Positions 18,370 to 27,736 are shown, counted from the first letter of the stretch. The stretch: 64,000 nucleotides of DNA from Pseudoalteromonas distincta (GCF_000814675.1 NZ_JWIG01000013.1:1-64000); one strand, 5' to 3'. The notes: a model not told the origin generated them from the sequence alone. A program made the numbers and translations.

Positions 18370-19692
18370 ATGGCACAAGTGCGTGATGGGTTTCAAAGCC
18401 GACTTGGTTTTGTTTTAGCCGCTGCTGGCGCAGCAGTGGGTTTGGGTAATATTTGGGGTTTTCCTACGCAAGCGGCCAACCATGGCGGCGGTGCTTTTTT
18501 ACTGGTTTATTTTATTGTTATATTTTTACTTGCGCTTCCTGCGCTATATACCGAACTTTATTTAGGTCACAAAGCACAAGCTAACCCGGTAAAAGCATTG
18601 GGCGACGCATGGCAAAACACTAGCCGTAAAGTAGGTGCAGCAGCCGGTTACATAGGCCTTGCAGGCGCAGTTGTTATGCTAAGTTTTTATTCAATAGTGG
18701 CAGGGTGGATGCTTTCGTACGCTATTGAACCTATAACAACCTTTTTAGGTTTCACAGGCGCAAGCGAATTTTTACATAGCGACTCAGTGCTGCGTAATTT
18801 TGTATTTACGCCGCTTATGCTTATTTTAACTGCCAGTATTATTTTAAAAGGGGTTAAATCAGGAATCGAAACTTGGTCGCGCCGTTTGATGCCACTTCTG
18901 CTTGTGCTGCTTGTTGGTTTAATTGCCTACATTGCAACACTTGATGGCGCAAGCGAAGGCTTTGCCGCGTATTTAATCCCTGATTTTAGCCAAATACTCG
19001 ACCCTAATTTAATTATTGCCGCAATGGGGCAAGCGTTCTTTTCGCTCTCATTAGGTGTGGGCTGTATGATGATTTACGGCTCGTATTTACAGCCAGATGC
19101 TAATTTACCAAAGCTTACCGCAGGTGTTGCACTACTTGATACTGGCGTTGCTTTTTTAGCGGGGTTACTTATTATTCCTGCTATTTATGTGGCGCAGCAC
19201 AACGGTGTTGAAGTATTTAGTGGTGGTAAACTGATTGGCGAAGGGCAGCTAATTTTTGCTATTTTACCTGAGCTATTTAGCACCATGGGCGAAATTGGCT
19301 TATTAGTTGGTTTATTATTTTTTGTATTAATGTCTATCGCATCGGTTACGTCAACAATATCGACGACTGAAATTCCGGTAGCGTTTTTAGTCGAAAACCA
19401 TAACGTTAGTCGCAGCAAAGCAACGTGGGCAGTAAGCGCCGTTGTTCTTGTGTGTGCAAGCGCCATTATATTAAATTTTGATTGGTTATTTGGTTTGGTA
19501 ATTATGCTATTTACTCAATACCAATTACCGCTTATGGGTTTATTTTACTTTATTACGGTAGGTTGGATGTGGCAGCGTGGTAATAAATTACATCAAGCAA
19601 CAACAGGCGTACATTACTGGTTTGCTCAGTATATTCGTTTTGTTTGCCCAATATTAATGACCTTAGTATTTGCAAACGTTGCCTTTGGATAA
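18370..19692 (+). CDS. Neurotransmitter:sodium symporter family transporter
   Basis: This 440-residue LeuT-fold transporter has the family start QSRLGFVLAAAGAAVGLGNIWGFP and the sodium-site region FFSLSLGVGCMMIYGSYL in TM6. It has about 11 TM segments, as in many bacterial members, and would take up an amino acid or similar solute with Na+. The canonical GNxWRFP motif reads GNIWGFP, so the arginine that closes the outer gate in LeuT is replaced by glycine. The substrate is unknown. A terminator follows at 19723. Confidence 0.88.
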   Translation: MAQVRDGFQSRLGFVLAAAGAAVGLGNIWGFPTQAANHGGGAFLLVYFIVIFLLALPALYTELYLGHKAQANPVKALGDAWQNTSRKVGAAAGYIGLAGAVVMLSFYSIVAGWMLSYAIEPITTFLGFTGASEFLHSDSVLRNFVFTPLMLILTASIILKGVKSGIETWSRRLMPLLLVLLVGLIAYIATLDGASEGFAAYLIPDFSQILDPNLIIAAMGQAFFSLSLGVGCMMIYGSYLQPDANLPKLTAGVALLDTGVAFLAGLLIIPAIYVAQHNGVEVFSGGKLIGEGQLIFAILPELFSTMGEIGLLVGLLFFVLMSIASVTSTISTTEIPVAFLVENHNVSRSKATWAVSAVVLVCASAIILNFDWLFGLVIMLFTQYQLPLMGLFYFITVGWMWQRGNKLHQATTGVHYWFAQYIRFVCPILMTLVFANVAFG

Positions 19693-19722
19693 TTTTATCT
19701 AAACCCTAAAAATAGATTAATA

Positions 19723-19757
19723 AAGCGAAGTGAGTTTAAAACGCACTTCGCTTTTTT
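19723..19757. terminator. Rho-independent terminator between convergent genes
   Basis: AAAGCGAAGTG pairs with CACTTCGCTTT across a short loop and is followed by a T run. It lies between the NSS transporter and the lactate dehydrogenase gene. Confidence 0.8.
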
Positions 19758-19787
19758 ATACCTGTAATTTAGGTATAGCTTATGTCT

Positions 19788-20768
19788 TTATAAAACCTCA
19801 TTAGTTAAAGGTTTACCTTCACTTACTTCAAGCGCGTTAAGTAGGGTTGTGTTTGCTATTTCGGTTAGTGCTTCTTGGGTAAAAAAGCCCTGATGCCCCG
19901 TTACCAATACATTTTTAAAGCTCACTAAACGCGAAAATATATCGTCTTGGTTTATTTCGTCACTGTGGTTTTTAAAAAATAGCTCCGACTCTTGCTCGTA
20001 AACGTCGAGCCCTAAATACCCTAATTTTTTAGTTTTAAGCGCATTTATGCATGCTTTGCTATCAAGCAGTGCACCTCGTGAGGTGTTAATAAGCATAACG
20101 CCGGTTTTCATTTTACTAAACGCCTCATCATTTATTAAATGATGAGTTTGCTCCGTTAAAGGGCAATGCAAAGAAATCACATCGCTTTGGCTAAGTAAGG
20201 TGTCTATATCGGTAATTGTATAATTGCCAAGTTGTGCGTATGGGTCGCACACTAATACATTAGCGCCAAAGCCATTTAAAATATTGCACAGCGCAAGGCC
20301 AATTTTACCGCAACCTACAATACCCACTGTTTTATTGTGCAAGTTAAAGCCTAGTAATCCGTTTAAATCAAAATTGTCTTCGCGTACGCGGTTATACGCT
20401 TTATGGGTTTTACGGCTAAGCGTTAGCATAAGTGCTATACAATGCTCGGCTACGGCCTCAGGGCTGTAAGCCGGGACGCGCAATACCTTTAAGTTATGTG
20501 CTTTTGCTGCAGGTAAATCAACGTTATTAAATCCTGCACAACGCAGCAAAATAGTATTTATGCCTTGGCTTGCCAGTTGTTCAATAACAGTGGCGTTTAC
20601 GGTGTCGTTTACAAATACGCATATGGCATCAAACCCGTTTGCTAAAATAGCCGTTTGTTCGCTCAGGGATTGCTCAAAATACGTTATTTTTATATCACGG
20701 TGATCGCGTGTACTTTGTTCAAAAAAAGGCAGTTCGTACTTTTGAGTACTAAAAAAAGCAATATTCAT
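19788..20768 (-). CDS. ldhA: D-2-hydroxyacid dehydrogenase, probably fermentative D-lactate dehydrogenase
   Basis: The NAD-binding motif TVGIVGCGKIG lies near residue 150. The catalytic triad is visible as Arg in NTSRGALLDS, Glu in LDVYEQESELFF, and His in VTGHQGFFT. The long match to the LdhA type (start FFSTQKYE, YEQESELFF) suggests pyruvate reduction to D-lactate rather than phosphoglycerate or formate activity. At 326 residues it has normal length. The gene stands alone. Confidence 0.88.
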   Translation of the reverse strand: MNIAFFSTQKYELPFFEQSTRDHRDIKITYFEQSLSEQTAILANGFDAICVFVNDTVNATVIEQLASQGINTILLRCAGFNNVDLPAAKAHNLKVLRVPAYSPEAVAEHCIALMLTLSRKTHKAYNRVREDNFDLNGLLGFNLHNKTVGIVGCGKIGLALCNILNGFGANVLVCDPYAQLGNYTITDIDTLLSQSDVISLHCPLTEQTHHLINDEAFSKMKTGVMLINTSRGALLDSKACINALKTKKLGYLGLDVYEQESELFFKNHSDEINQDDIFSRLVSFKNVLVTGHQGFFTQEALTEIANTTLLNALEVSEGKPLTNEVL

Positions 20769-20868
20769 GGTAATAGCCTCAACGCTTAATAAGTATCAAT
20801 ACAATAAACTACTTTATAAACCTGTGCTTTAGTAACGCGCATTTTATTGATTTAAATTAAGCCCTAAT

Positions 20869-21429
20869 TTATGCCTTAGCCGACGTAAACAAAGGTATTT
20901 TTGATGCTACCTTTTTACCACCTCTTGCAGCGCTTAACTTTGCGGCTTGCAGTAAGTTATTTTCTATTACTTGTATAAGTGTTTCGGGCTTAGTACGTGG
21001 TGCATAGCGTGCAACAAGTTGCCCTTGTGAATTAATTAAAAACTTAGTGAAATTCCACTTAATTGCACGGTTTTGCGAAATACCCCGCGTATGCGACTTT
21101 AAATAATTAAACAACGGATGTGTTTCTGGTCCGTTTACCATTACCTTACCAAATACCTCAAACGAGATATTAAATTGATCTTGGTAAAAGTCTTTTATGG
21201 CTAAATTATCAAGCGGCTCATTTTGGCCAAACTGGTTACAAGGAAACGCAAGCACAGTAAAACCATTGCTTTTGTATTGCTGGTAGATCTTTTCGAGTGC
21301 GTTTAATTGCACCGAAAAATTACACTTACTCGCTGTATTAACAATAAGGACGGTTTTGCCCTGTAACTGGCTAAGAGGAAAATTTTCGCTGTTATAAAGT
21401 GGTGCATTAAATTGATAAATACTGTCCAT
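20869..21429 (-). CDS. Glutathione peroxidase family protein (Cys type)
   Basis: The peroxidatic site is NTASKCNFSVQ with Cys36 in place of selenocysteine. The Gln block is FPCNQFGQNEP and the Trp block IKWNFTKFL. It would reduce hydroperoxides, using glutathione or thioredoxin. The site reads SKCNFSVQ where most family members have SKCGFTPQ. A basic C-terminal tail of about 25 residues (LSAARGGKKVASKIPLF) extends past the usual domain end. Confidence 0.88.
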   Translation of the reverse strand: MDSIYQFNAPLYNSENFPLSQLQGKTVLIVNTASKCNFSVQLNALEKIYQQYKSNGFTVLAFPCNQFGQNEPLDNLAIKDFYQDQFNISFEVFGKVMVNGPETHPLFNYLKSHTRGISQNRAIKWNFTKFLINSQGQLVARYAPRTKPETLIQVIENNLLQAAKLSAARGGKKVASKIPLFTSAKA

Positions 21430-21550
21430 AGGTTACCTACTTACCTTTCCCGTTAAGGAAATTTTATAAAGACTTTCATTCGCTTTTTTATCGACCGGTT
21501 GACATAATCGAGGTCTAGTTTCTAAGTTATCAGTTAAATAGGTCATTTTT

Positions 21551-22432
21551 ATGTCAATGAAAGTCGCATTTATAGGTTTAGGCGTAATGGGTTACCCAAT
21601 GGCGGGGCATTTAGCAAAAGCAGGGCACAGCGTATGCGTTTATAACCGTACTCAAGCTAAAGCACAAACGTGGACTGCAGAACATTCAGGAAGCCTTGCA
21701 TCAACCCCGCGCGAAGCTGCCAGTAATGCCGACATTGTATTTATGTGTGTTGGTAACGATGACGATTTACGCTCAGTAGTGTATGGCGACGACGGCGTGT
21801 TAGCGAGCATGTTACCGCACACTGTTTTGGTTGATCACACCACAACCTCAGCTGAAGTAGCACGTGAAGTGGCTGCAAAAGCGGCTCTGCAAAATATCGA
21901 CTTTATAGATGCGCCTGTATCGGGCGGACAAGCTGGCGCCGAAAACGGCGTATTAACGGTTATGGCGGGTGGCAATGAAGCCGTATTTGCTAAAGTGCAG
22001 CCAGTAATGGCGGCGTTTAGTCGTTTTAGCCAACTGTTAGGCGGCGTTGGCTCGGGACAACTTTGTAAAATGGTTAATCAAATTTGTATTGCTGGTGTAG
22101 TGCAAGGTTTAGCCGAAGGCTTACATTTTGCCAAGCAAGCTGGGCTTGATGGTGAAAAAGTAATAGAAACAATATCTAAAGGTGCAGCCGGTTCGTGGCA
22201 AATGGAAAACCGCTACAAAACAATGTGGGCGGGTGAATATGAATTTGGTTTTGCCGTAGATTGGATGCGTAAAGATTTAGGCATTGCACTCGATGAAGCT
22301 AAAAATAACGGCGCTACTTTACCAATGACCGCAACGGTCGATCAATACTACGCCGATGTACAAGCACTCGGCGGCGGCAGATACGATACCTCAAGCTTAC
22401 TAGCACGCATTGAAGCGCTACATAAAAAGTAA
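21551..22432 (+). CDS. Beta-hydroxyacid dehydrogenase (3-hydroxyisobutyrate / tartronate semialdehyde reductase type)
   Basis: The N-terminal Rossmann fold has GLGVMGYPMAGHLA. The substrate-binding block DAPVSGGQAGAENG and the catalytic-lysine helix GSGQLCKMVNQICIAG follow. The enzyme would reversibly oxidise a 3-hydroxyacid or reduce a semialdehyde with NAD(P). No pathway partners are adjacent, so the substrate is open among hydroxyisobutyrate, glycerate or succinic semialdehyde. Its stop codon is only a few bases before the repeat array at 22437. Confidence 0.85.
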   Translation: MSMKVAFIGLGVMGYPMAGHLAKAGHSVCVYNRTQAKAQTWTAEHSGSLASTPREAASNADIVFMCVGNDDDLRSVVYGDDGVLASMLPHTVLVDHTTTSAEVAREVAAKAALQNIDFIDAPVSGGQAGAENGVLTVMAGGNEAVFAKVQPVMAAFSRFSQLLGGVGSGQLCKMVNQICIAGVVQGLAEGLHFAKQAGLDGEKVIETISKGAAGSWQMENRYKTMWAGEYEFGFAVDWMRKDLGIALDEAKNNGATLPMTATVDQYYADVQALGGGRYDTSSLLARIEALHKK

Positions 22433-22436
22433 CGCT

Positions 22437-23580
22437 GTAGACGCGAAGCTTGCTTGCGTGACGGGAAAGCCCGTAAAGTGACTTATTCACAAAGAGGTTA
22501 TGAGGCGCTGCGCTTTTAGAGGAAGTAATAGATCTAAAAAGTTATTGTTTTTATGTCTTCTCATTTACTCCTCATGCGCTTCTTTTGTGAATAGTGTTTT
22601 ATTTAAGTAATCAAAAGCGGTGCTTTTCACGTGAGCAAGCTCAACGTCTACCGCCAAAGTTTAACTGTGGGTTTAATTTGTAGACGCGAAGCTTGCTTGC
22701 GTGACGGGCAAAGCCCGTAAAGTGATTTATTCACAAAGAGGTTATGAGGCGCTGCGCTTTTAGAGGAAGTAATAGATCTAAAAAATTATTGTTTTTATGT
22801 CTTCTCATTTACTCCTCATTCGCTTCTCTTTGTGAATAGTGCCCTATTTAAGTAATTAAAAGCTACGCTTTTCACGTGAGCAAGCTCGACTCTTACCGCC
22901 AAAGTGTAACTGTGGGTTTAATTTGTAGACGCGAAGCTTGCTTGCGTGACGGGCAAAGCCCGTAAAGTAATTTATTCACAAAGAGGTTATGAGGCGCTGC
23001 GCTTTTAGAGGCAGTGATAGATAAAAAAATTATTGTTTTTATGTCTTCTCATTTACTCCTCATTCGCTTCTCTTTGTGAATAGAGTTTTATTTAAGTAAT
23101 TAAAAGCAGTGCTTTTCACGTGAGCAAGCTCGACTCTTACCGGCAAAGTATAGCGGTGTGTTTAACTTGTAAACGCGAAGCTTGCTTGCGTGACGGGCAA
23201 AGCCCGTAAAGTAATTTATTCACAAAGAGGTTATGAGGCGCTGCGCTTTTAGAGGCAGTAATAAGTCTAAAACGGTTGTTGTTTTTATGTCTTCTCATTT
23301 ACTCCTCATTCGCTTCTCTTTGTGAATAGAGTTTTATTTAAGTAATTAAAAGCTGTGCTTTTCACGTGAGCAAGCTCACCATCTACCGTCAAAGTGTTGA
23401 TATGAGTTTTACTTGTAGACGCGAAGCTTGCTTGCGTGACGGGCAAAGCCCGTAAAGTGATTTATTCACAAAGAGGTTTAGAGGCGCTGCGCTTTTAGAG
23501 GCAGTGATAGATAAAAAAGATTGTTGTTTTATGTTTTCTCATTTACTCCTCATTCGCTTCTCTTTGTGAAATAGATTTTG
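22437..23580. repeat. Five-copy tandem array of ~245-bp palindromic repeats
   Basis: Units begin with GTAGACGCGAAGCTTGCTTG (one copy GTAAACG) at 22437, 22680, 22925, 23169 and 23415, a spacing of 243 to 246. Four are full and the fifth ends near 23580. Within each unit ATTCACAAAGAG and CTCTTTGTGAAT form a long inverted repeat, ACGGGC-AAA-GCCCGT and AAAAGC-NNN-GCTTTT are hairpins, and the unit end is complementary to the start of the next. No open frame of note is present. It fills the convergent gap before sbcB. Confidence 0.92.
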
Positions 23581-23612
23581 CTTTGTTTGAAGTGGTACAG
23601 ATATTTATAAAC

Positions 23613-23650
23613 AAAAACGCGACGCTTTATTGCTAAAGCGTCGCGTTTTT
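23613..23650. terminator. Rho-independent terminator after sbcB
   Basis: AAAAACGCGACGCTTTA and TAAAGCGTCGCGTTTTT form a near-perfect long stem with a short loop. It stands about 20 bases past the sbcB stop on the minus strand and is symmetric enough to act both ways. Confidence 0.85.
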
Positions 23651-23670
23651 AATGCGTTATACAAACAAAA

Positions 23671-25116
23671 TTACATGCTTTGTGCGTAGTTATACAGCGC
23701 CTTTAAAATTGTAAGATTTTTTTCGCTGTCGTCATGTTCATGCGCTAGGTTTTCAAGGGTGATCATAAAATCTTGCGCATTAATCGATGGTTGATCTTCC
23801 CCGTGCATTAACTTGTTTTGGCAGTACTGGCGCCATTGGTCAAGCTCTTGTTGGTTTAGTGTTTCTGGCCAGTTACGAGCGCGGTATCTAAACAACAACG
23901 TATTGAATTTTTTATCTTCAAAGTCTAAATTCAAACCGGCTAATTCATCTGGTTTAGCATCACGAATAATCGCAAACTTAGCTTTATCGGCATGGCTTGT
24001 AAAACCATCGTAAAGTAAGTAGTCAACGTTAGTGGTTGCGCTGTAATCGCCTTGCTCGTTAAACACTTCGGTTACTTTATCGCGAAGCTCGGTATTGGCT
24101 TTTAAAATAGCTAAGTTAGCTAAGCACTGCTCGCGGTTAATCCCTAGGCGGGCGGCGTTTTCAGGCAATAACGTTTTAGCTGGGGCTAAAATAGGGCACT
24201 TGTTTAAATGCACTAGTTTTAAGCCAACAGGTAATTCACCCTCGGCTAAATCTACACGTTTAGTGTATAAACGTTTGCGTAACTCTTCTACGTTTAAATC
24301 AATGAGTACTTGCGGGTTTTGAGTTAAATCAAAACAAATAACCGCGTTTTTATTTACCGGATGAAAGCTCATTGGTGCAACCCAGCTTGTACAGCCTTGT
24401 GTTGCAGGTATGCGCGACGTGGTATGCACCAGCGGCGTCATGTTAAATACATCAACCAATTCAGCAAGGGCTTTTTTATTACGCAGCCCAAAAAAGAAGT
24501 TATATAGCTTTGGCTGTTTTTCTTTTATTAGTTTAGCCAGTGCAATAGTGGCGGTTACATCGCTTAGTGCATCGTGCGCTGCGGCGTGTTCAATACCATT
24601 GGCTACCGTTAAATGCTCTAACTTAAAGCTTGGGCTGCCGTCTTCTTTTAACGGCCATTCAATGCCTTCAGGGCGCAGCGCATAACAAGCACGTACTAAA
24701 TCAATAATATCCCATCGGCTATTGTTATTTTTGTATTCACGCTCGTATGGGTCGTAAAAGTTACGGTAAAAGCTATAACGGCTTACTTCGTCATCAAACC
24801 GAATACTGTTATAACCGGCAACACAGGTGTTTGGCACGCTAAATTCGGCATGAATTTTTGCTATAAACTCAGCTTCAACTAAGCCTTTTTTCATCGCCAC
24901 TTGTGGCGTAATACCCGTAATTAAACACGCCTCAGGGTGAGGTAAGTAATCCGCTTGCGGCTTACAATATTCAATAAGCGGCTCGCCAATTATATTTAAA
25001 TCAAGATCGGTACGAATACCCGCAAATTGGCTCGGCTTATCCTTTTGAGGGCTCGCCCCCCAAGTCTCGTAGTCGTGCCAATAGATTGTTGCTTGATTTT
25101 GCTCTTGATATGCCAT
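23671..25116 (-). CDS. sbcB: Exodeoxyribonuclease I
   Basis: This enzyme degrades single-stranded DNA 3' to 5' in recombination and mismatch repair. The DEDD exonuclease domain begins TIYWHDYETWG (D15, E17) and continues with GYNSIRFDDEVSRY and AAHDALSDVTATIALA. The SH3-like and C-terminal helical parts follow (TLLFRYRARNWPETL). At 481 residues it matches E. coli ExoI. It starts at an ATG and appears monocistronic. Confidence 0.95.
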   Translation of the reverse strand: MAYQEQNQATIYWHDYETWGASPQKDKPSQFAGIRTDLDLNIIGEPLIEYCKPQADYLPHPEACLITGITPQVAMKKGLVEAEFIAKIHAEFSVPNTCVAGYNSIRFDDEVSRYSFYRNFYDPYEREYKNNNSRWDIIDLVRACYALRPEGIEWPLKEDGSPSFKLEHLTVANGIEHAAAHDALSDVTATIALAKLIKEKQPKLYNFFFGLRNKKALAELVDVFNMTPLVHTTSRIPATQGCTSWVAPMSFHPVNKNAVICFDLTQNPQVLIDLNVEELRKRLYTKRVDLAEGELPVGLKLVHLNKCPILAPAKTLLPENAARLGINREQCLANLAILKANTELRDKVTEVFNEQGDYSATTNVDYLLYDGFTSHADKAKFAIIRDAKPDELAGLNLDFEDKKFNTLLFRYRARNWPETLNQQELDQWRQYCQNKLMHGEDQPSINAQDFMITLENLAHEHDDSEKNLTILKALYNYAQSM

Positions 25117-25431
25117 GCTGAAAACCCTGAGTAGTTAACTTAAAAGCGCCTAAATACGCGCCAAGTTACTAAAATAATGAATTATTTAGATTATGGCATA
25201 TGGGCGAGGGAGTTTATAGGTTTGGGTGATAAATGATGTGTTAGTAGAATTTGCTTTAGCGAGTGAAATTAAGGCTTGAGCGAATATTAAGATAAATCAG
25301 AATTATTAATTAAAATACAAGTTAAATATAAATGGATTAAAACGCCAGTAAGAACTACTGAAGGGTTAAAAGCTATTCCTAGTAAAAGTGGCATACCCAT
25401 ATATTTGATAAAACTTGTAAGAGAACAAATA
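25117..25431. other. Intergenic region, no gene supported
   Basis: This AT-rich gap lies upstream of sbcB. A short plus-strand open stretch (WIKTPVRTTEGLKAIPSKSG and on) runs through the terminator, but it has no start codon or ribosome site, so it may be a decayed fragment or chance. Confidence 0.3.
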
Positions 25432-25461
25432 AAAGAAAGCCTGCGGAAGCGGGCTTTCTTT
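25432..25461. terminator. Rho-independent terminator
   Basis: AAAGAAAGCC and GGGCTTTCTTT form a stem just past the stop of the minus-strand membrane protein gene; A and T runs flank it on both sides. Confidence 0.8.
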
Positions 25462-25469
25462 GACTGAAT

Positions 25470-26651
25470 TTATTTACTCTTAAGCGAACTAAGTAATTTA
25501 CCTATTTGGTCCATACCATCAAAGGTACTAGGTAGGTTTTCTGCATCGCTGATAATACCACTGAATATAAGGTTCTCGAATTTTTCAAGGGGGTTCGATT
25601 CTTTATCGCCTTTAACGTCTTTTGAATAATCAGTATAACTTTCAATAAACTGGCAAAGCGTTCGTCTTAACTCAATTTGTAATATTTGAGCTTTGACTGA
25701 TTTATAATTTTGTAAAATCACTCTAAAAAAATAAATAAGTATGACTTCTAATGAAATAAACGGGACGAGTTTGAGCATATGATTCAGTGCGTTTTTTTCT
25801 TGTAATATTGTTTCTGGGAGCAAACTAAAAATTGTGCATATGAGTGGAGCTATCATCACTAATCCCATGACAATCAAACCTACAAAAAGTGAGTATGCCT
25901 CTTTTTCTTTCTGCTTTAAAAGATTGTGGAAGCCTTCTGAAAGACCTGCAAAATTTAGGTGCGATTGTTGGTTTTTTAGGGTGTCCTCTAATCTTTCAAC
26001 TTTTGTTTGTCTAATTTCTAATTTTTTATCTAATTTGGATATCTGTTCATTTAAGTTATCAGAGTATTCTTTAATTTCCTCTAAAGTTTGACTTGCGGCT
26101 TTCTTTTTTTCATCAAATTCAGAGAATAACTTTATCTCTTCGGAGTTGTATAGATCCTTTAAAATATCATAAGGTACAGAAAATATTATTTTATTTAGCT
26201 TCTTTCTAAAATTAGAGCTATAAGATTCATTCTTTGAATTATTAGCAATATTGGTTTTTATTTGATCTAATAAATGTTCATTGAAAAGGGTACTATGTGC
26301 AGGTTCATCATTTATTCTAAAATCGACTTCATAAAATAATCTTAAAGAATATAAATACATTGTTTCTATTGGGTTCTGTAACCCTCTTTCAGTACTACCT
26401 TCTAGATCATTAAAATATTTGCACATACCCAAGAGCTCTGTCGAGTTCTGCGCTTGTAATAAAGATAATGAATCCCATGTTTTAGGATGGTTATAAATTT
26501 CTCTAATTATCGATAATGAATCAATAAAGAGAATAAAATTATCGTCGCTAATTCCAAAGTCAATTTTAAATTTACACCTTTCATCAGCACCCCAATATTT
26601 ATTTAAAATACCTTCTAGCACCTTGAGGTTATTTTCTGCTTCAAAAAACAT
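25470..26651 (-). CDS. Unrecognised protein with central coiled coil and two membrane segments
   Basis: I do not recognise this family. About 180 residues of soluble N-terminal region come first. A charged coiled coil follows (EFDEKKKAASQTLEEIKEYS to VERLEDTLKNQQSHLN), then two hydrophobic segments (FVGLIVMGLVMIAPLICTIF and FISLEVILIYFFRVIL), and a cytoplasmic-looking tail. There is no signal peptide. The start at 26651 (MFFEAENN) is chosen over 26702 because AAAGGA stands 6 bases before it. The gene is visibly more AT-rich than its neighbours, stands alone between terminators, and could be acquired. A membrane-associated defence or stress role is possible but unsupported. Confidence 0.75.
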   Translation of the reverse strand: MFFEAENNLKVLEGILNKYWGADERCKFKIDFGISDDNFILFIDSLSIIREIYNHPKTWDSLSLLQAQNSTELLGMCKYFNDLEGSTERGLQNPIETMYLYSLRLFYEVDFRINDEPAHSTLFNEHLLDQIKTNIANNSKNESYSSNFRKKLNKIIFSVPYDILKDLYNSEEIKLFSEFDEKKKAASQTLEEIKEYSDNLNEQISKLDKKLEIRQTKVERLEDTLKNQQSHLNFAGLSEGFHNLLKQKEKEAYSLFVGLIVMGLVMIAPLICTIFSLLPETILQEKNALNHMLKLVPFISLEVILIYFFRVILQNYKSVKAQILQIELRRTLCQFIESYTDYSKDVKGDKESNPLEKFENLIFSGIISDAENLPSTFDGMDQIGKLLSSLKSK

Positions 26652-27097
26652 AATTAATCCTTTAATTTTATTGTTGTTAGTCTTACATCTCATTACCCGC
26701 AAAATGATCTCACAACAAGCGAATAAGTTACTACTTTTGTATTAATTCAACTGAGCAGTTAGAATTCACTGCTTTTAGGTATTTTTTGCCTTTTCGATAA
26801 TGAGCTGTTCATGCATTGGTTTTTGGAACTCATGCTCGAACTCATAATATAGATGCTAGAACACTGCAACTTCCTGTAATAAATATAGCTTTTTAGGTCT
26901 ATAAGTTGAATTACAATCGTACCTAGTATTTCTAGAAACTATACATAAAAGTGCTTAATATTGTAAGATAATTCCAATAATGAGATTCTTTTATAATAAT
27001 GAAATCATTAATAAAAGTTACTTTAACGCACTAAATAAGGTGTTGGTTTGTTTGCTGATTGTATAAATACCAATTACCGCAAATTAGTAATTTGGCA
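26652..27097. other. AT-rich intergenic region
   Basis: No gene is supported. A small inverted repeat, CCAATTAC / GTAATTTGG at 27071-27095, precedes the conserved leader of the first secreted-protein cassette. Confidence 0.35.
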
Positions 27098-27226
27098 TTA
27101 GACTAAAGTCTATAGGTTAGATTTATTCACTTATTAGGTTTGTTTTAATCGTTTGTCGGTTTTGTGTTAATTCTCTAAAGTTTAGTTGTCGGCAACAAGT
27201 ACGACTTAACTAACAGGATTACGACC
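27098..27226 (+). promoter_or_regulatory. Conserved leader/promoter block, cassette copy A
   Basis: This block of about 125 bases is nearly identical to 30049-30178 and 41712-41842. It contains the palindrome AGACTAAAGTCT (27100-27111), GTTGTCGGCAACAA and AAGTACGACTT, and ends at the start codon of a paralogous gene. It probably holds promoter, operator and 5' untranslated region. Confidence 0.7.
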
Positions 27227-27634
27227 ATGAAACTTACTCTTATCAAAACTATCGCTCTTAGCTCACTACTTACATGTTCAGCTGCTGCAATGGCTGAGCA
27301 AAGTGATTACAAATTAATGGTTATTGAAGCTGCAACAGCACCACAGCCACTTGAGCAATCATTTAATAGCTGTGCACTGAATGTTAAGTCAAAAAATTAT
27401 GCTCAAGCCGAAGCAATTTGTACTAAAGCAATCGCGCTTTTAAAAGACGCAGATGGCCCTAAATTTAAAGTACGCCAACTTACATCGTTTGCATTAAGCA
27501 ACCGTGGTGTTGCACGTTTAAAAGCGAACAACGACACTGCTGGCCTTGCTGATTTATACGAAGCAAACCAAATGTCTACAAGTACAATGGTATCGCACAA
27601 CTTAACTCGCGCTAAAGAAGAGCTTTCTTTATAA
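27227..27634 (+). CDS. Small secreted helical (TPR-like) protein, paralog A
   Basis: A signal peptide (cleavage AMA/EQ, about residue 23) leaves a mature protein of about 112 residues. Helical repeat-like segments (FNSCALNVKSKNYAQAEAIC and FALSNRGVARLKANND) resemble a short tetratricopeptide fold. Two cysteines, C49 and C65, are kept in all three paralogs and could form a disulfide in the periplasm. It differs from paralog B at 11 of 135 positions. Function is unknown. Leader, coding region and terminator are all duplicated at 30 kb and 41.7 kb. Confidence 0.8.
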   Translation: MKLTLIKTIALSSLLTCSAAAMAEQSDYKLMVIEAATAPQPLEQSFNSCALNVKSKNYAQAEAICTKAIALLKDADGPKFKVRQLTSFALSNRGVARLKANNDTAGLADLYEANQMSTSTMVSHNLTRAKEELSL

Positions 27635-27694
27635 ACACTTTATAAACGCTTTTATAAAGTGCTTACCAAAAGCATATTATAAAATAGCGAGAGT

Positions 27695-27736
27695 AAAAAA
27701 GCCCATGTTAGGTTAATTCCTAACATGGGCTTTTTT
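27695..27736 (+). terminator. Rho-independent terminator, cassette copy A
   Basis: AAAAAAGCCCATGTTAGG and CCTAACATGGGCTTTTTT form a long stem. It corresponds in position to the terminators of the other two cassettes. Confidence 0.85.

Noticed and set aside
22437..23580. CRISPR array
   Set aside because: The unit is about 245 bp with near-identical sequence throughout and no short direct repeat alternating with unique spacers; no cas genes are nearby.
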